Below are positions 8,088 through 16,265 of a stretch of DNA of 64,000 nt, piece after piece. The stretch spans positions 1 through 64,000 of the forward strand of contig JACKFF010000001.1 in the NCBI GenBank assembly GCA_020632595.1, in the 5' to 3' direction. How positions within the stretch are numbered: position 1 is the first letter of the stretch; every line of letters starts with the position of its first letter. The notes below the pieces were generated by a model, which worked only from the letters and a program-made list of their open reading frames with translations, had not been told where the DNA came from and searched no databases. This DNA comes from Nitrospiraceae bacterium. GTDB taxonomy: Bacteria > Nitrospirota > Nitrospiria > Nitrospirales > UBA8639. Made by a program: the position numbers and the translations under genes.

Positions 8088-9119
8088 TCATGCCGTCTGT
8101 ACCGTAAACGCCTTATTGAGTTCGAATGGGACCTGATCGCGCAGCACGTAATAGCAAGCCCGCGCGAGTTTATGAGCCACCGCCTTGATGGCCACCACCC
8201 CATGCGTCTTCGCTTTCTTGCGCTGATAAAAGCGCTGAATGTCCGGATAATACCGCACGGCGAAATTGGCCGCTTCAAGAAACGCCCACGCTAAATACTT
8301 ATTGCCATTCTTGGTGTTACCCTGGCCTTTGCGTTTGCCATTGCTCAGTTTGGTGCTGTTCACGCAACGACAATAGGACGCCCATTGTCCCACCGTGGGA
8401 AATCGCCGCATCTCACCCGCTTCGAGCATGATGGTCAAGGCTAAGGTCTGACCAATCCCGGCCACGGTGAGTAACTGCCGAAAGGCGGGGCGCAGGGAAA
8501 GGCGGGCCTTGATGGTGCGTTCTAATTCCGTAATCTGGTCGGCCACGCAGCGCATCACGGTCAGGGTACTCGTCACCGCTAAGGCCAATTCGGCGGTCGG
8601 CAGAACATGTGGCACCTCCTCCACAGTCAAAGTTTTAATGCGATTGCCGGTGAGGGAAGTGCCCGTATTCCGCGTGACCAAATTTTGAATACTGAGAAGA
8701 TTGCTCGTCTTCTGCCGGACTAATTGACTCCGTTTCCGCAGCAAGTCACGGATCGCTCGCTCTTCTTTCGGATAGATGTAGCCTGTGGGGAGAATGCCCA
8801 AGCGTAGGAGCTGGGCTAACCACCGCGCATCGCTGTGATCAGTGGTATGCTTAAGCCCATCGTATTGTTGAATGGCCGTCGTGTTGGCCAAGTGCACCGA
8901 GTAGCCGGCCTCCATGAGGCCATCGACCAACCAATACCAATTGTAGGTGGATTCCACAACGAGTCCGTGAATCCTGGATTGAAAAGGACAGAGCTGAGCA
9001 AGAATGTTCGGCAAGTCATTGGGCATTCGCTTTTCGTACACAACTTGTTCCTGGTCATCGACCAGTACAATCACAGTGTTGTTAGCATGGAGATCAATCC
9101 CGCCGTATAAGTTCGTCAT
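8088..9119 (-). CDS. IS110/IS1111-family DEDD transposase
   Basis: A 343-residue transposase. The N-terminal RuvC-like DEDD domain has GIDLHANNTVIVLVDD (first Asp) and later VVESTYNWYW and DHSDARWLAQ. The C-terminal transposase_20 region reads LLTVAGIGQTLALTIMLEAG...FPTVGQWASYCR...SNGKRKGQGNTKNGNKYLAWAF. The full length and uninterrupted frame suggest it is active. These enzymes act with an element-encoded RNA and form a Holliday-junction-like intermediate, leaving no target duplication. The gene lies inside a complete-looking element and is followed by the long non-coding end. Confidence 0.93.
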   Translation of the reverse strand: MTNLYGGIDLHANNTVIVLVDDQEQVVYEKRMPNDLPNILAQLCPFQSRIHGLVVESTYNWYWLVDGLMEAGYSVHLANTTAIQQYDGLKHTTDHSDARWLAQLLRLGILPTGYIYPKEERAIRDLLRKRSQLVRQKTSNLLSIQNLVTRNTGTSLTGNRIKTLTVEEVPHVLPTAELALAVTSTLTVMRCVADQITELERTIKARLSLRPAFRQLLTVAGIGQTLALTIMLEAGEMRRFPTVGQWASYCRCVNSTKLSNGKRKGQGNTKNGNKYLAWAFLEAANFAVRYYPDIQRFYQRKKAKTHGVVAIKAVAHKLARACYYVLRDQVPFELNKAFTVQTA

Positions 9120-9197
9120 GGCTCCTCCTTGGGTTGGAAAGGCGAAGAGATGCTTGACTCATCTCCCAACTGTACCGCCCAAGCGTGGAGCCTTCTA

Positions 9198-10433
9198 GAT
9201 GATTATCAGGTCTTGCAATCATGCAATCCGCTTTCGGTTTCACTCAACTATCCCAAAGCGTGACCATCCACTCTCATATTGAAATATCTGATTCCAAGCA
9301 TATTAGACGCCATTCAATTGCGATTTCTGACGGCCATGATTTTTGAAATATCAGGAACCTACATGCTCATGGTTTCTTGAGTATCGGCATCACAGCTTTC
9401 CCTGCCTGAGCACCCATCTCGTAAAACAAGCCACAAGTGGCGAAGAAGATTCTTGGTCAATTGATAAAAATGTCAAGGCGTAAGATGTCACTACGAGTTA
9501 AGGATGTTTCAGCAGAATATCGCATTTGAAAATCCGCTTTGTCTTCCCGATCCGACGCCTGCCGATCGGCCCCAGGGTCTGATGCTCCCATGAATCGGCG
9601 GACCTTGTTTGAGCAGAGCGAGTTGGTCCGCCCCCCATTTATTTGCATCAGACCCATCCAAATGAGGCCGAACGGGGCGTCAATGGTTTTGACCACTTTT
9701 GCCGAAACAAAAGTGGTTCGGCTGCCAGGCCGACCCCCGGCAAAAAAATTCATTGAAGCTTACAACCACTTTTCTTTAGACCCCGGGACTATGAACCTGC
9801 AACCCCACCTCCTTTAGCCAATGTTCCACCGAGAGGCACCACTCTCAACAATTGATTTGCCCCCCGGTCTTCACTCTGTTGCGCGTTTAGTCTCCGTCTG
9901 ACGATAACTGAACCAGTAGCTTACCAAACGGTTTCCGAGTTCCCTACCGCCGCAATTCTGTTAGAATCTACCACCACGGCTAATGAGACTCTGGACCATC
10001 TCAATTCTTACGGTGAAGCTTCCTTCATCCGCCTCGCGGGAACTATCTTGATCAGGCAAGATTCCGGAGTTTTCCTGCATCTGAGGCGCATTCGCTTGAT
10101 CGCCGCTCCGGACGTTAAGCAATCCGCTCGTCCATCGATCTGCAAGAACTTTACCTTCCGGGTTTGCCTGAAACCTGTTGGCCAATCAACGAATCCTTTA
10201 GTTTTTCCCCTCGAGATTGAAACCGTCGTGCCGGGCGGCAGTGATTCTGCCGTAATAGCCCTATTGGGAGAACTCCTTTCTTCCTCTTGGGCTTTCTCCT
10301 GGTATGGGTTCCATAGAGCGCCATGGGAGGATTGCGTCAGCCTTCCCTGGATGCTCTGTTACCACCATTTCCATCTTTTGGCCTTCCCCCTTTTTCGAAA
10401 CCTTCGAGATGCTTTGTACATATGCTTTCTTAG
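9198..10433. other. Repeat-rich spacer without a supported gene
   Basis: It holds a repeat block at 9215-9290 (CAATCCGCTTTCGGTTTCACTCAACTATCC-type, related to 4430-4640 and 6610-6745) and the hairpin repeat at 9661-9741. A minus-strand open frame at 9961-10185 starts at TTG directly after a stop and has no family match or ribosome site, so it is not called. The rest shows nothing recognisable. Confidence 0.5.
9661..9741 (-). repeat. Hairpin-bearing interspersed repeat, family 3, inverted copy
   Basis: It is the reverse complement of the 6400-6509 repeat over the AGGCCGAAC, GGGGCGTCAATGGTTTT and CGGCTGCCAGGCCG blocks. Positions 9693-9716 form a strong hairpin, CCACTTTTG and CAAAAGTGG around a six-base loop CCGAAA. 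The stem differs from the other copy but still pairs, which suggests that the structure is conserved. Confidence 0.65.
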
Positions 10434-11561
10434 TCAGTCTGCCGGCTCTCTATAAACCTGCCAAATTCGGCTACTGGCCTTCTGTGTGTTGGGAAGAAAT
10501 TCCTTGTCAAACCAGTCCTTCAGCTGCCTCGGGGTTTTGCGGACAGACTGACCGTCCTGAATTTCAAAGTACTCGCGAGAACTGCCTCCCGAAGTGACGT
10601 GAACTGCGATTAGGAACGTGTGAAAACTCACCGCGCTGGCCAGAAAAAAATACCATCCGTCGCCAGCATCAGACAGTCGATCGAACACTGATACCGGATC
10701 CTGCGCGTGGTGGCCTTTGTCGGCGGAGCCAGTCCAACGGAGCACGGTAATGGGTCCGACCAAGCCCTCCAGACGTAATTCGGACGCCATGATGGAGAGC
10801 GTGCCGCCACCATGAGCTTGCTTCTTTTCTTTACGTTCCTTAGCAACCTTTGAGTAGCGTTTTAGGGCATCGGCGAGCCGGCCCTTTTCGTCCGAGAATA
10901 GTTCCGGCAGACCTTCGTGAGCCAGAAAATTCAGACATTGGCCGAATTCGGTGGCCTTAGCAGCCTTGGATAGTCGCTTGTGGATCCCGCTGCCCACTTT
11001 TTCGTCGAAGCGGCCACGGGCCGATTCCTTTTTATCCGATTGGGGAACCACGTCGGTAACAATTTCGATCATTTTGTTCATCTTCGCCGAATGGCCGAAC
11101 GACGGCCAGAGCACCAGAATCCATTCCATCATTTTAATCTGACTAACTGACCGGCCATCGAGCATTTGTTTGAGTTTCGCCTGGTCGGCGACAGAGAGAG
11201 ACGCGCCGCCCCCCTTGCGGACATCCTTGACGAAATCAGTGGCCTCCTTGGCGAGCGACTTGCTCTTTCCCGAGCCGGAAGACTTCCCGCCTGAAGGTGC
11301 CTTGACCATCGGACTGACCATGGTCCGAAAACCGGTCCATTCGTCGGCCAGCTGGTGGAAGTTGGCCTCTTTGGGATCGAGCGCGCGCCCCGTATCTCCG
11401 GCCATTCGCTCGGGATGATGCATAAAAAAGACGAGATTGGTGAGGTCATCGATACCCTTGATGCCACCATCAATCGCCTGGCTTACCGCCAACGGCCAGA
11501 GCACGCCGCCTTTGTGAAATGTGGATCGGGTATCGACAGGAAATTTGGCTAAGCTAAACAT
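10434..11561 (-). CDS. Unrecognised 375-residue protein near the pore-former locus
   Basis: GGGAGG lies 7 bases before the ATG, so the start is well supported. There is no signal peptide. The N-terminus carries FHKGGVLWPLAVSQAIDGGIKGIDDLTNLVFFMHHPERM. A Gly/Ser/Lys-rich linker follows (residues about 88-105), then a helical middle with a lone Cys in FGQCLNFLAHEG, and a C-terminal part GDGWYFFLASAVSFHTFLIAVHV followed by a polar region. A Cys followed much later by a His in a beta-rich context could hint at a papain-like hydrolase, but this is weak. It lies next to a MACPF-like gene on the same strand and may belong to the same effector locus. Confidence 0.55.
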   Translation of the reverse strand: MFSLAKFPVDTRSTFHKGGVLWPLAVSQAIDGGIKGIDDLTNLVFFMHHPERMAGDTGRALDPKEANFHQLADEWTGFRTMVSPMVKAPSGGKSSGSGKSKSLAKEATDFVKDVRKGGGASLSVADQAKLKQMLDGRSVSQIKMMEWILVLWPSFGHSAKMNKMIEIVTDVVPQSDKKESARGRFDEKVGSGIHKRLSKAAKATEFGQCLNFLAHEGLPELFSDEKGRLADALKRYSKVAKERKEKKQAHGGGTLSIMASELRLEGLVGPITVLRWTGSADKGHHAQDPVSVFDRLSDAGDGWYFFLASAVSFHTFLIAVHVTSGGSSREYFEIQDGQSVRKTPRQLKDWFDKEFLPNTQKASSRIWQVYREPAD

Positions 11562-11873
11562 GATGGTCCTCCCGTTTCAGGTAGAACGATGAAAGTGTTT
11601 GCCTGAGTCATCGTGCTATCTCAGTCGTTGAAATAGGGATATTGAGTGGGCACGTAACAATCAAACAAGGTTCTGCTCCATCTATTTGTGGGCCTCCAGT
11701 TCAGGTTTATAAAAAAGCTGTATTCCCCTCCCTGGAGACATTTCACCTTGCCTGGACTAACGCACATTGCTCAATCTTCTTACCCAATATGGCTATTCCT
11801 CACTTCATCAGAGGTCGGTCCCTCATGGTTTCCCTATGAATCTTTTGGTTCGCCTTTGCCTCATACTATTCGC

Positions 11874-13067
11874 TCACATGTGCTTTCCGTGCACCGCCTT
11901 TGCCCGCAATTGTCTCTGTGCCAATCTGATGGCCAGAGCTTTGTGCCCTTTTTTCTGCGGCTTCGGTTTGCCTATGAAGTGAGCGATGAAAAACGGTGCT
12001 GCCTTTTGCGGTTTTCGTTTCAGAGACTTAATGGATGCAATCACCGACTCAGAGTGAACCTTCGGCAACTGAGCCTCCCTCGGGTTGTCCACAGCAAGAG
12101 ATGCCGCGTCATAGAGGGCATCGATATCCTTCTCCAGGGTATTCCGCCATTCATCAAGCTTCCCAACCGGAATCGGCTCATAGACTTTGATGTTATTGGT
12201 CACCAATTCAAGATCGTTCAACGCGGCGTCGTACCGTATCACAAGCTGAGCCGCCTCATTGAGGACCCGCTTTTGCTTTTTGAAATCCATAAAATTTGGC
12301 GCATCCGGCAACGGAAGTGTTTTGTAGCTTGCCACCAGACAGCTGTAGGGGATCGGATTCCGAGCCACGATGTCCGGGAAGGCCTTTAAACGAGCCGTGG
12401 CTTCCTCGATGGTCGGTGTGAGGGAGGCTTCGTTGCCTTTTCCACCGCTCTGTAGCATGGCCACACTGAACTCACAGGTCGACGAAGATTGCTTGACAAC
12501 TTTGTCTACACTGACACTCACCGATCCACCGCCGACTAGGAATTGGACGCCAGCCTTCACATCGGCGCCGACTTTGCGGGCCACATCCCTCGAACTTGAG
12601 GTAATGCTGATCACGATGTAGAACTGGCCGCCGTTCTGAAACCCTCTGACAAAGGAATCCCCATAGGCTTCTCTGAACCGGTCAGCCTGGCCCTTGGAAA
12701 GCAGTGCGGCGGCGTCTGACAAGAGGCTCGGGTGCAAAGTCTGCAAGAAGCTGTTAATCACGGTGCAGCTTCCCACAACGTAGATGGACTGGGTGTTGAC
12801 GTGCAAGGACTTCGAAAATTGGAACTTGGCACTAGCACTGCCAAACATGTATCTCGCGTTGGCTTTCACATCGACGTCGAGCGCATCATAGAAGTCTTCG
12901 ACCGATTCAACCATGCTGTAGTTGTATGAAACGTTCTGACCGCCTGCCTGGGTGACAGGTTGAACGCCTCCTGGTTTGACCCCAATGCCCATGGGTATGC
13001 CAGTTGACTCATCCACGCCGACGCCAAAATCAAACCCTTGGTTATAGTCCAGCATTTCTGTACTCAT
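11874..13067 (-). CDS. MACPF/perforin-like pore-forming protein
   Basis: A 397-residue protein with an excellent ribosome site (AAAGGAGG 6 bases upstream). It starts GFDFGVGVDESTGIPMGIGV. The region YGDSFVRGFQNGGQFYIVISITSSS (residues about 134-158) resembles the MACPF/SNTX signature in which YGxxFVxGxxxGG precedes a beta strand and a membrane-inserting helical cluster. The following KVGADVKAGVQFLVGGGSVSVSV fits that cluster. There is no signal peptide. The family assembles into membrane pores as toxins or immune effectors. The C-terminus is basic. A GTATC/GATAC array lies about 180 bases upstream, shared with the divergent hemopexin gene. Confidence 0.6.
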   Translation of the reverse strand: MSTEMLDYNQGFDFGVGVDESTGIPMGIGVKPGGVQPVTQAGGQNVSYNYSMVESVEDFYDALDVDVKANARYMFGSASAKFQFSKSLHVNTQSIYVVGSCTVINSFLQTLHPSLLSDAAALLSKGQADRFREAYGDSFVRGFQNGGQFYIVISITSSSRDVARKVGADVKAGVQFLVGGGSVSVSVDKVVKQSSSTCEFSVAMLQSGGKGNEASLTPTIEEATARLKAFPDIVARNPIPYSCLVASYKTLPLPDAPNFMDFKKQKRVLNEAAQLVIRYDAALNDLELVTNNIKVYEPIPVGKLDEWRNTLEKDIDALYDAASLAVDNPREAQLPKVHSESVIASIKSLKRKPQKAAPFFIAHFIGKPKPQKKGHKALAIRLAQRQLRAKAVHGKHM

Positions 13068-13244
13068 CTGGTTCCTCCTTTATTGGTTATCTGCTGCCCT
13101 TCCCTTGGAATTTGGTATCCACAAAAGCCCATGGCCTTTTAGTAAAAAGTCCAAAAGCAGATCCTATGCCACATCCCTTCCAAATAAAGCGCTTGGATTT
13201 ATTTGCCTTAGCGATGCCTTTTGAGAATTGAATATTCAGTGGCT

Positions 13245-13282
13245 GTATCTAGATGGATACCGCTGTGTATCGCATCAGATAC
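13245..13282. promoter_or_regulatory. Operator-like array upstream of the MACPF-like gene
   Basis: Four pentamers alternate as GTATC, GATAC, GTATC, GATAC (13245, 13256, 13267, 13278), separated by exactly six bases each, an 11-base period close to one DNA turn. Each GTATC-N6-GATAC pair is a palindrome suited to a dimeric regulator. The array is repeated at 14025-14061 in front of the divergent hemopexin gene. Confidence 0.6.
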
Positions 13283-14024
13283 CGAAAATTTTGGAAGAGA
13301 TGGTTGCTGGCCTCTACCATTCACAGGGACTGGGCATGATGGGCTAGCCAGGAATTCCTGGACACCGGGTTCAGTAGACCGTTGGCCCCTAAGCTCGCCA
13401 ACGCCTCACTCACTCGTCTTCCGTTCAGTCAGACGTCTTCCACCATCTGGAGGATCGCGAGGTTTGGTATGCTCATCAATCCTCCTCCATCTTCACTTCA
13501 CATTCTTCTCTTATCTACCTGGCAGATAATCAGGGATTCATTGAATACAACCTCCTTGAGTCTTTTGTCCTCGCCCTGCGGCCGTCCGAGATCTGAGGCA
13601 TTGAAGCATGCACGTTCAGGATTCCGGTCACTCAGCATCATTGATGAACATCGCATGGGCTATCGCAGTACTCTTGATCGGTCAGTTGCGCTTTCACAAC
13701 TGAAACGCCAGCAAAGCACGAAAAGGCATATCCAACTCTGTCTTGAATGTTTCGGCCGGGATGGATGGCCAATACTTATGGAGTGGGGAATTGCTAACCC
13801 GGACGGAAGGGATTTTTCTTGAATCAATCTCCCCGAAGTGACACTCAATACCCCAATGCTATTTTCCTTTTGAGTTCTTCAGAAATATGACGTCGAGGTA
13901 GAAGGAAAATCCTTGCATGAATTTTCCCATTCATCCCAAAGGTGAGGTAATTTCTCACATGAGTATTAAAAATTTGAGCGTAAGAATATTAGAAATTCGA
14001 GGGCGATCACACACAAGAACATGC
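13283..14024. other. Spacer between the two operator arrays
   Basis: About 740 bases between divergent genes. Several open frames exist, but none has a ribosome site plus a recognisable protein. I see nothing else definite in it. Confidence 0.4.
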
Positions 14025-14061
14025 GTATCTGATTCGATACGACGTGTATCGTCATTGATAC
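14025..14061. promoter_or_regulatory. Operator-like array upstream of the hemopexin/cytochrome gene
   Basis: The arrangement is GTATC-N6-GATAC-N5-GTATC-N6-GATAC, with an outer ATGCG...CGCAT pairing around it. It lies about 215 bases before the start at 14278. It is the same design as at 13245-13282, so the two divergent genes are probably controlled by one regulator. Confidence 0.6.
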
Positions 14062-14277
14062 GCGCAACGCATGTGGAGGCGAGAGCAGCAGTATCACCAA
14101 GAATGTGAAGATGATGGCCAATACGAGCTATTAATTGGTTTCCGAAAATGTCTCTCTCGCACACCCGTTTTGAGGGGAATGGGTTTTGCTTATCCGAGCA
14201 ACACAGAGGATGTTTAGGAATGAGTAAATGAACGGAACGTTCGCAATGGATAAGTAAGGTAAGAAAGGGATCACGCT

Positions 14278-16008
14278 ATGAGAATGTCTCGTAAAATTTT
14301 CATGTCAACACTCTGCGGAATGTTCATCGCGATGAGTTTCTGTGGGACAGTGGACGTGTGGGCTCAGTTGACCGGTTCAGAAAAACTGGTGCCGGTAGTA
14401 TGGAATAACGGCAAGGTCTATTTCTTCCAGGGAAAGGAGTATGCCCGATACGACATCGCCCAAGACAGGGCGGACAGTGACGATGGCAATGGCAATGCAT
14501 ACCCTCGCCCTATCCGAAACAACTGGCCTGGACTTTTTGAGGAAAACATGGACGCGGCAGCCTTCTGGCCTGCGCCGCCTCCGGGAGGAGCAGAAATCAA
14601 GACGGTCGCCTACTTCTTCAAAGGCAATCAGTTCATGAGGTATGACGTTGATGCTGATCGCGCGGATGCGGCGGATGGTGCCGGCCGGGCCTACCCACAG
14701 CCGATCTCATTGAAGTGGCCTGGGATCTGGACAGATCGGGTGGATGCCGTTGTGGTTTGGCCTGTCCCGAGGAGCGGCAGGACCGTCGCGTACTTTTTCC
14801 GGGATGATCAGTATATCCGCTTTGATGTGAAGAGGCATCGAGCTGACCCGGGCTACCCGAAGCCCATTGCGGGCAATTGGCCAAATTTCAAGTTTCCAGG
14901 TGGAATCGACGGCGCGGTGGCCTGGCCGATGAAGATCGAGGGGAAGTCGGTTGTGTATTTTTTTAAAGGCAATCAGTACATGCGGTACGACGTTGATGCG
15001 GATCGGGCCGACGATCAAACCGGGGGAGGGCTGGGCTATCCTGCCCTTGTTGCCGGGAATTGGCCAGGGCTCCTCACCACACCGGGAGGAACGGATGCCC
15101 TTGCAGCCTTTGCCCAGGAATGCGATCAGGCCATCGGCGTGTCTGTTCCCGACTTCGATGTCGACAGCCCTTTGGGGACAACGGTTCCAACCGATCATCT
15201 CACTCCGGCTACTGCGACCTATCCAGACGGCACCTGTGATCGTCCGAACGTGCTCAACGGAAAATGCGATCGTGGCAGCCGCTTCCGGGTGCTGATCAAT
15301 ACGCCAGACGCCTATGTGGTGGCGCATGCCCGAAAGATGGGCCTACCTCAAGGGCAGTATGGCGACGTGGCCATCATCCAGCACAATAAAGTCAACGGCA
15401 AAACCTGTTTTTATCAGGGAGCACTGGAAGACTTTCACTTGAGCCATGATGGTAAGGTCAAGGCGCCTTCCAGGGGAGTGGGCAATCCAGCTTTCTGGAT
15501 GACACCGTCACAAATTGTCAACAGTAAATTCCCCTGTGTCAGTTGCCATGACAACGGGCCAATCATCCGATCCCCGTATCTCGCCCAGATATCCGGCCCC
15601 AACCAACTGCCCGGTGCGGGGGATGTCACCTTCAACAGCGACCCCGAGCCCTATTCCTTTGTCGGCGCTGATTTCGCCTCGTGGAAAGCCTATAAGGTTG
15701 AGGTCAGCGACAATCAATGCAACGGCTGTCATCGCATGGGGGTCAACAACGTGAGTAACACCGGCATCGTCGGGAACAATGGCACAGCGCTTGATTTAGG
15801 TATCAAGGCCACAGCCCTTTCCCAGGAGAGTAAGCACCCCCACTCAGCCACATCACCGATATGGATGACGCCCGGGCAGATCACCTTTGACCAAGGGACG
15901 GCTGATGCTGCACTGGCAATTAAGCAATGCGCCGAGCAGTTCCGTGCGGGAATGCCATTCCTGCCCAATTCGCCAAGGTGTAAAATCACGCAGTTTACGA
16001 CACCATAG
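14278..16008 (+). CDS. Secreted hemopexin-repeat protein fused to a di-heme cytochrome c-like domain
   Basis: A 576-residue protein with a signal peptide (MRMSRKIFMSTLCGMFIAMSFC, cleavage near VWAQ). Residues about 35-275 form four hemopexin-like repeats, each with a YFFKGNQYMRYDVDADRAD-type core and an NWPGL-type turn, enough for one four-bladed propeller. Residues about 280-576 carry two heme-c motifs, CVSCH (420-424) and CNGCH (481-485). Hemopexin propellers bind ligands such as heme or matrix components, and the CxxCH motifs covalently bind heme in the periplasm. The combination suggests a secreted heme-binding or redox protein. AAAGG precedes the ATG by about 10 bases. Confidence 0.75.
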   Translation: MRMSRKIFMSTLCGMFIAMSFCGTVDVWAQLTGSEKLVPVVWNNGKVYFFQGKEYARYDIAQDRADSDDGNGNAYPRPIRNNWPGLFEENMDAAAFWPAPPPGGAEIKTVAYFFKGNQFMRYDVDADRADAADGAGRAYPQPISLKWPGIWTDRVDAVVVWPVPRSGRTVAYFFRDDQYIRFDVKRHRADPGYPKPIAGNWPNFKFPGGIDGAVAWPMKIEGKSVVYFFKGNQYMRYDVDADRADDQTGGGLGYPALVAGNWPGLLTTPGGTDALAAFAQECDQAIGVSVPDFDVDSPLGTTVPTDHLTPATATYPDGTCDRPNVLNGKCDRGSRFRVLINTPDAYVVAHARKMGLPQGQYGDVAIIQHNKVNGKTCFYQGALEDFHLSHDGKVKAPSRGVGNPAFWMTPSQIVNSKFPCVSCHDNGPIIRSPYLAQISGPNQLPGAGDVTFNSDPEPYSFVGADFASWKAYKVEVSDNQCNGCHRMGVNNVSNTGIVGNNGTALDLGIKATALSQESKHPHSATSPIWMTPGQITFDQGTADAALAIKQCAEQFRAGMPFLPNSPRCKITQFTTP

Positions 16009-16048
16009 ACCCCATATCGTTGACGATCGAACGGAGGGTAAGAGTCGG

Positions 16049-16245
16049 CAATTGAGTAGATCAGTCAGGTTGAGAAACAGGTGAAGTTGAAAAGGGTTTA
16101 TTGTGATTTCTTTAAGCCTTAATTCACATCGCCCTCAAAAGAGAAGGTGCTTTAGCGTGTGGGCATGCGACGGAGGATCAGCTCTTTTTTCCTTTCCCAC
16201 ATACGCTGTAGTCTCAGTCGGCTGGTGGCGTTCCGGGCTGGGAGA
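16049..16245 (-). pseudogene. Decayed second copy of the 3' end of mtgA plus downstream DNA
   Basis: This stretch aligns with 17984-18193 along its length: CAATTGAGTAGAT, GAAACAGGTGAA, CGGAGGAT-AGCTCTTTTTTC, and GGTGGCG/GGTGCCG leading to GGGCTGGGA. On the minus strand it still reads PSPERHQPTETTAYVG, matching the MtgA end PSPLRHQPTEATSYVE, and then suffers a one-base insertion. It is therefore a fragment of an mtgA 3' end. With the intact copy it brackets the DUF4365/HEPN/MNT segment as direct repeats. Confidence 0.7.
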
Positions 16246-16265
16246 CAAACCGTGCAAAACAAAAA

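Larger units (their letters stand above)
7663..9197 (-). mobile_element. IS110-family element, IS1111-like, apparently complete
   Basis: About 1.53 kb. It is bounded by inverted copies of TAGAAGGCTCC (7663-7673; reverse complement at 9187-9197) followed on each side by a looser match to a GGGC block. It contains one transposase gene with 68 bases upstream and about 425 bases of non-coding DNA downstream. Inverted repeats near the ends are a trait of the IS1111 subgroup. In that subgroup the guide (bridge/seek) RNA is encoded in the non-coding end downstream of the transposase. No target duplication is seen, as expected for this family. Confidence 0.7.

Noticed and set aside
9961..10185. 74-codon minus-strand frame with a plausible amino-acid mix
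   Set aside because: It starts at TTG directly after a stop, has no ribosome site and matches no family that I recognise.
13382..13822. 146-codon plus-strand frame in the spacer between the operator arrays
   Set aside because: No ribosome site or domain; Ser/Arg-rich composition suggests chance.
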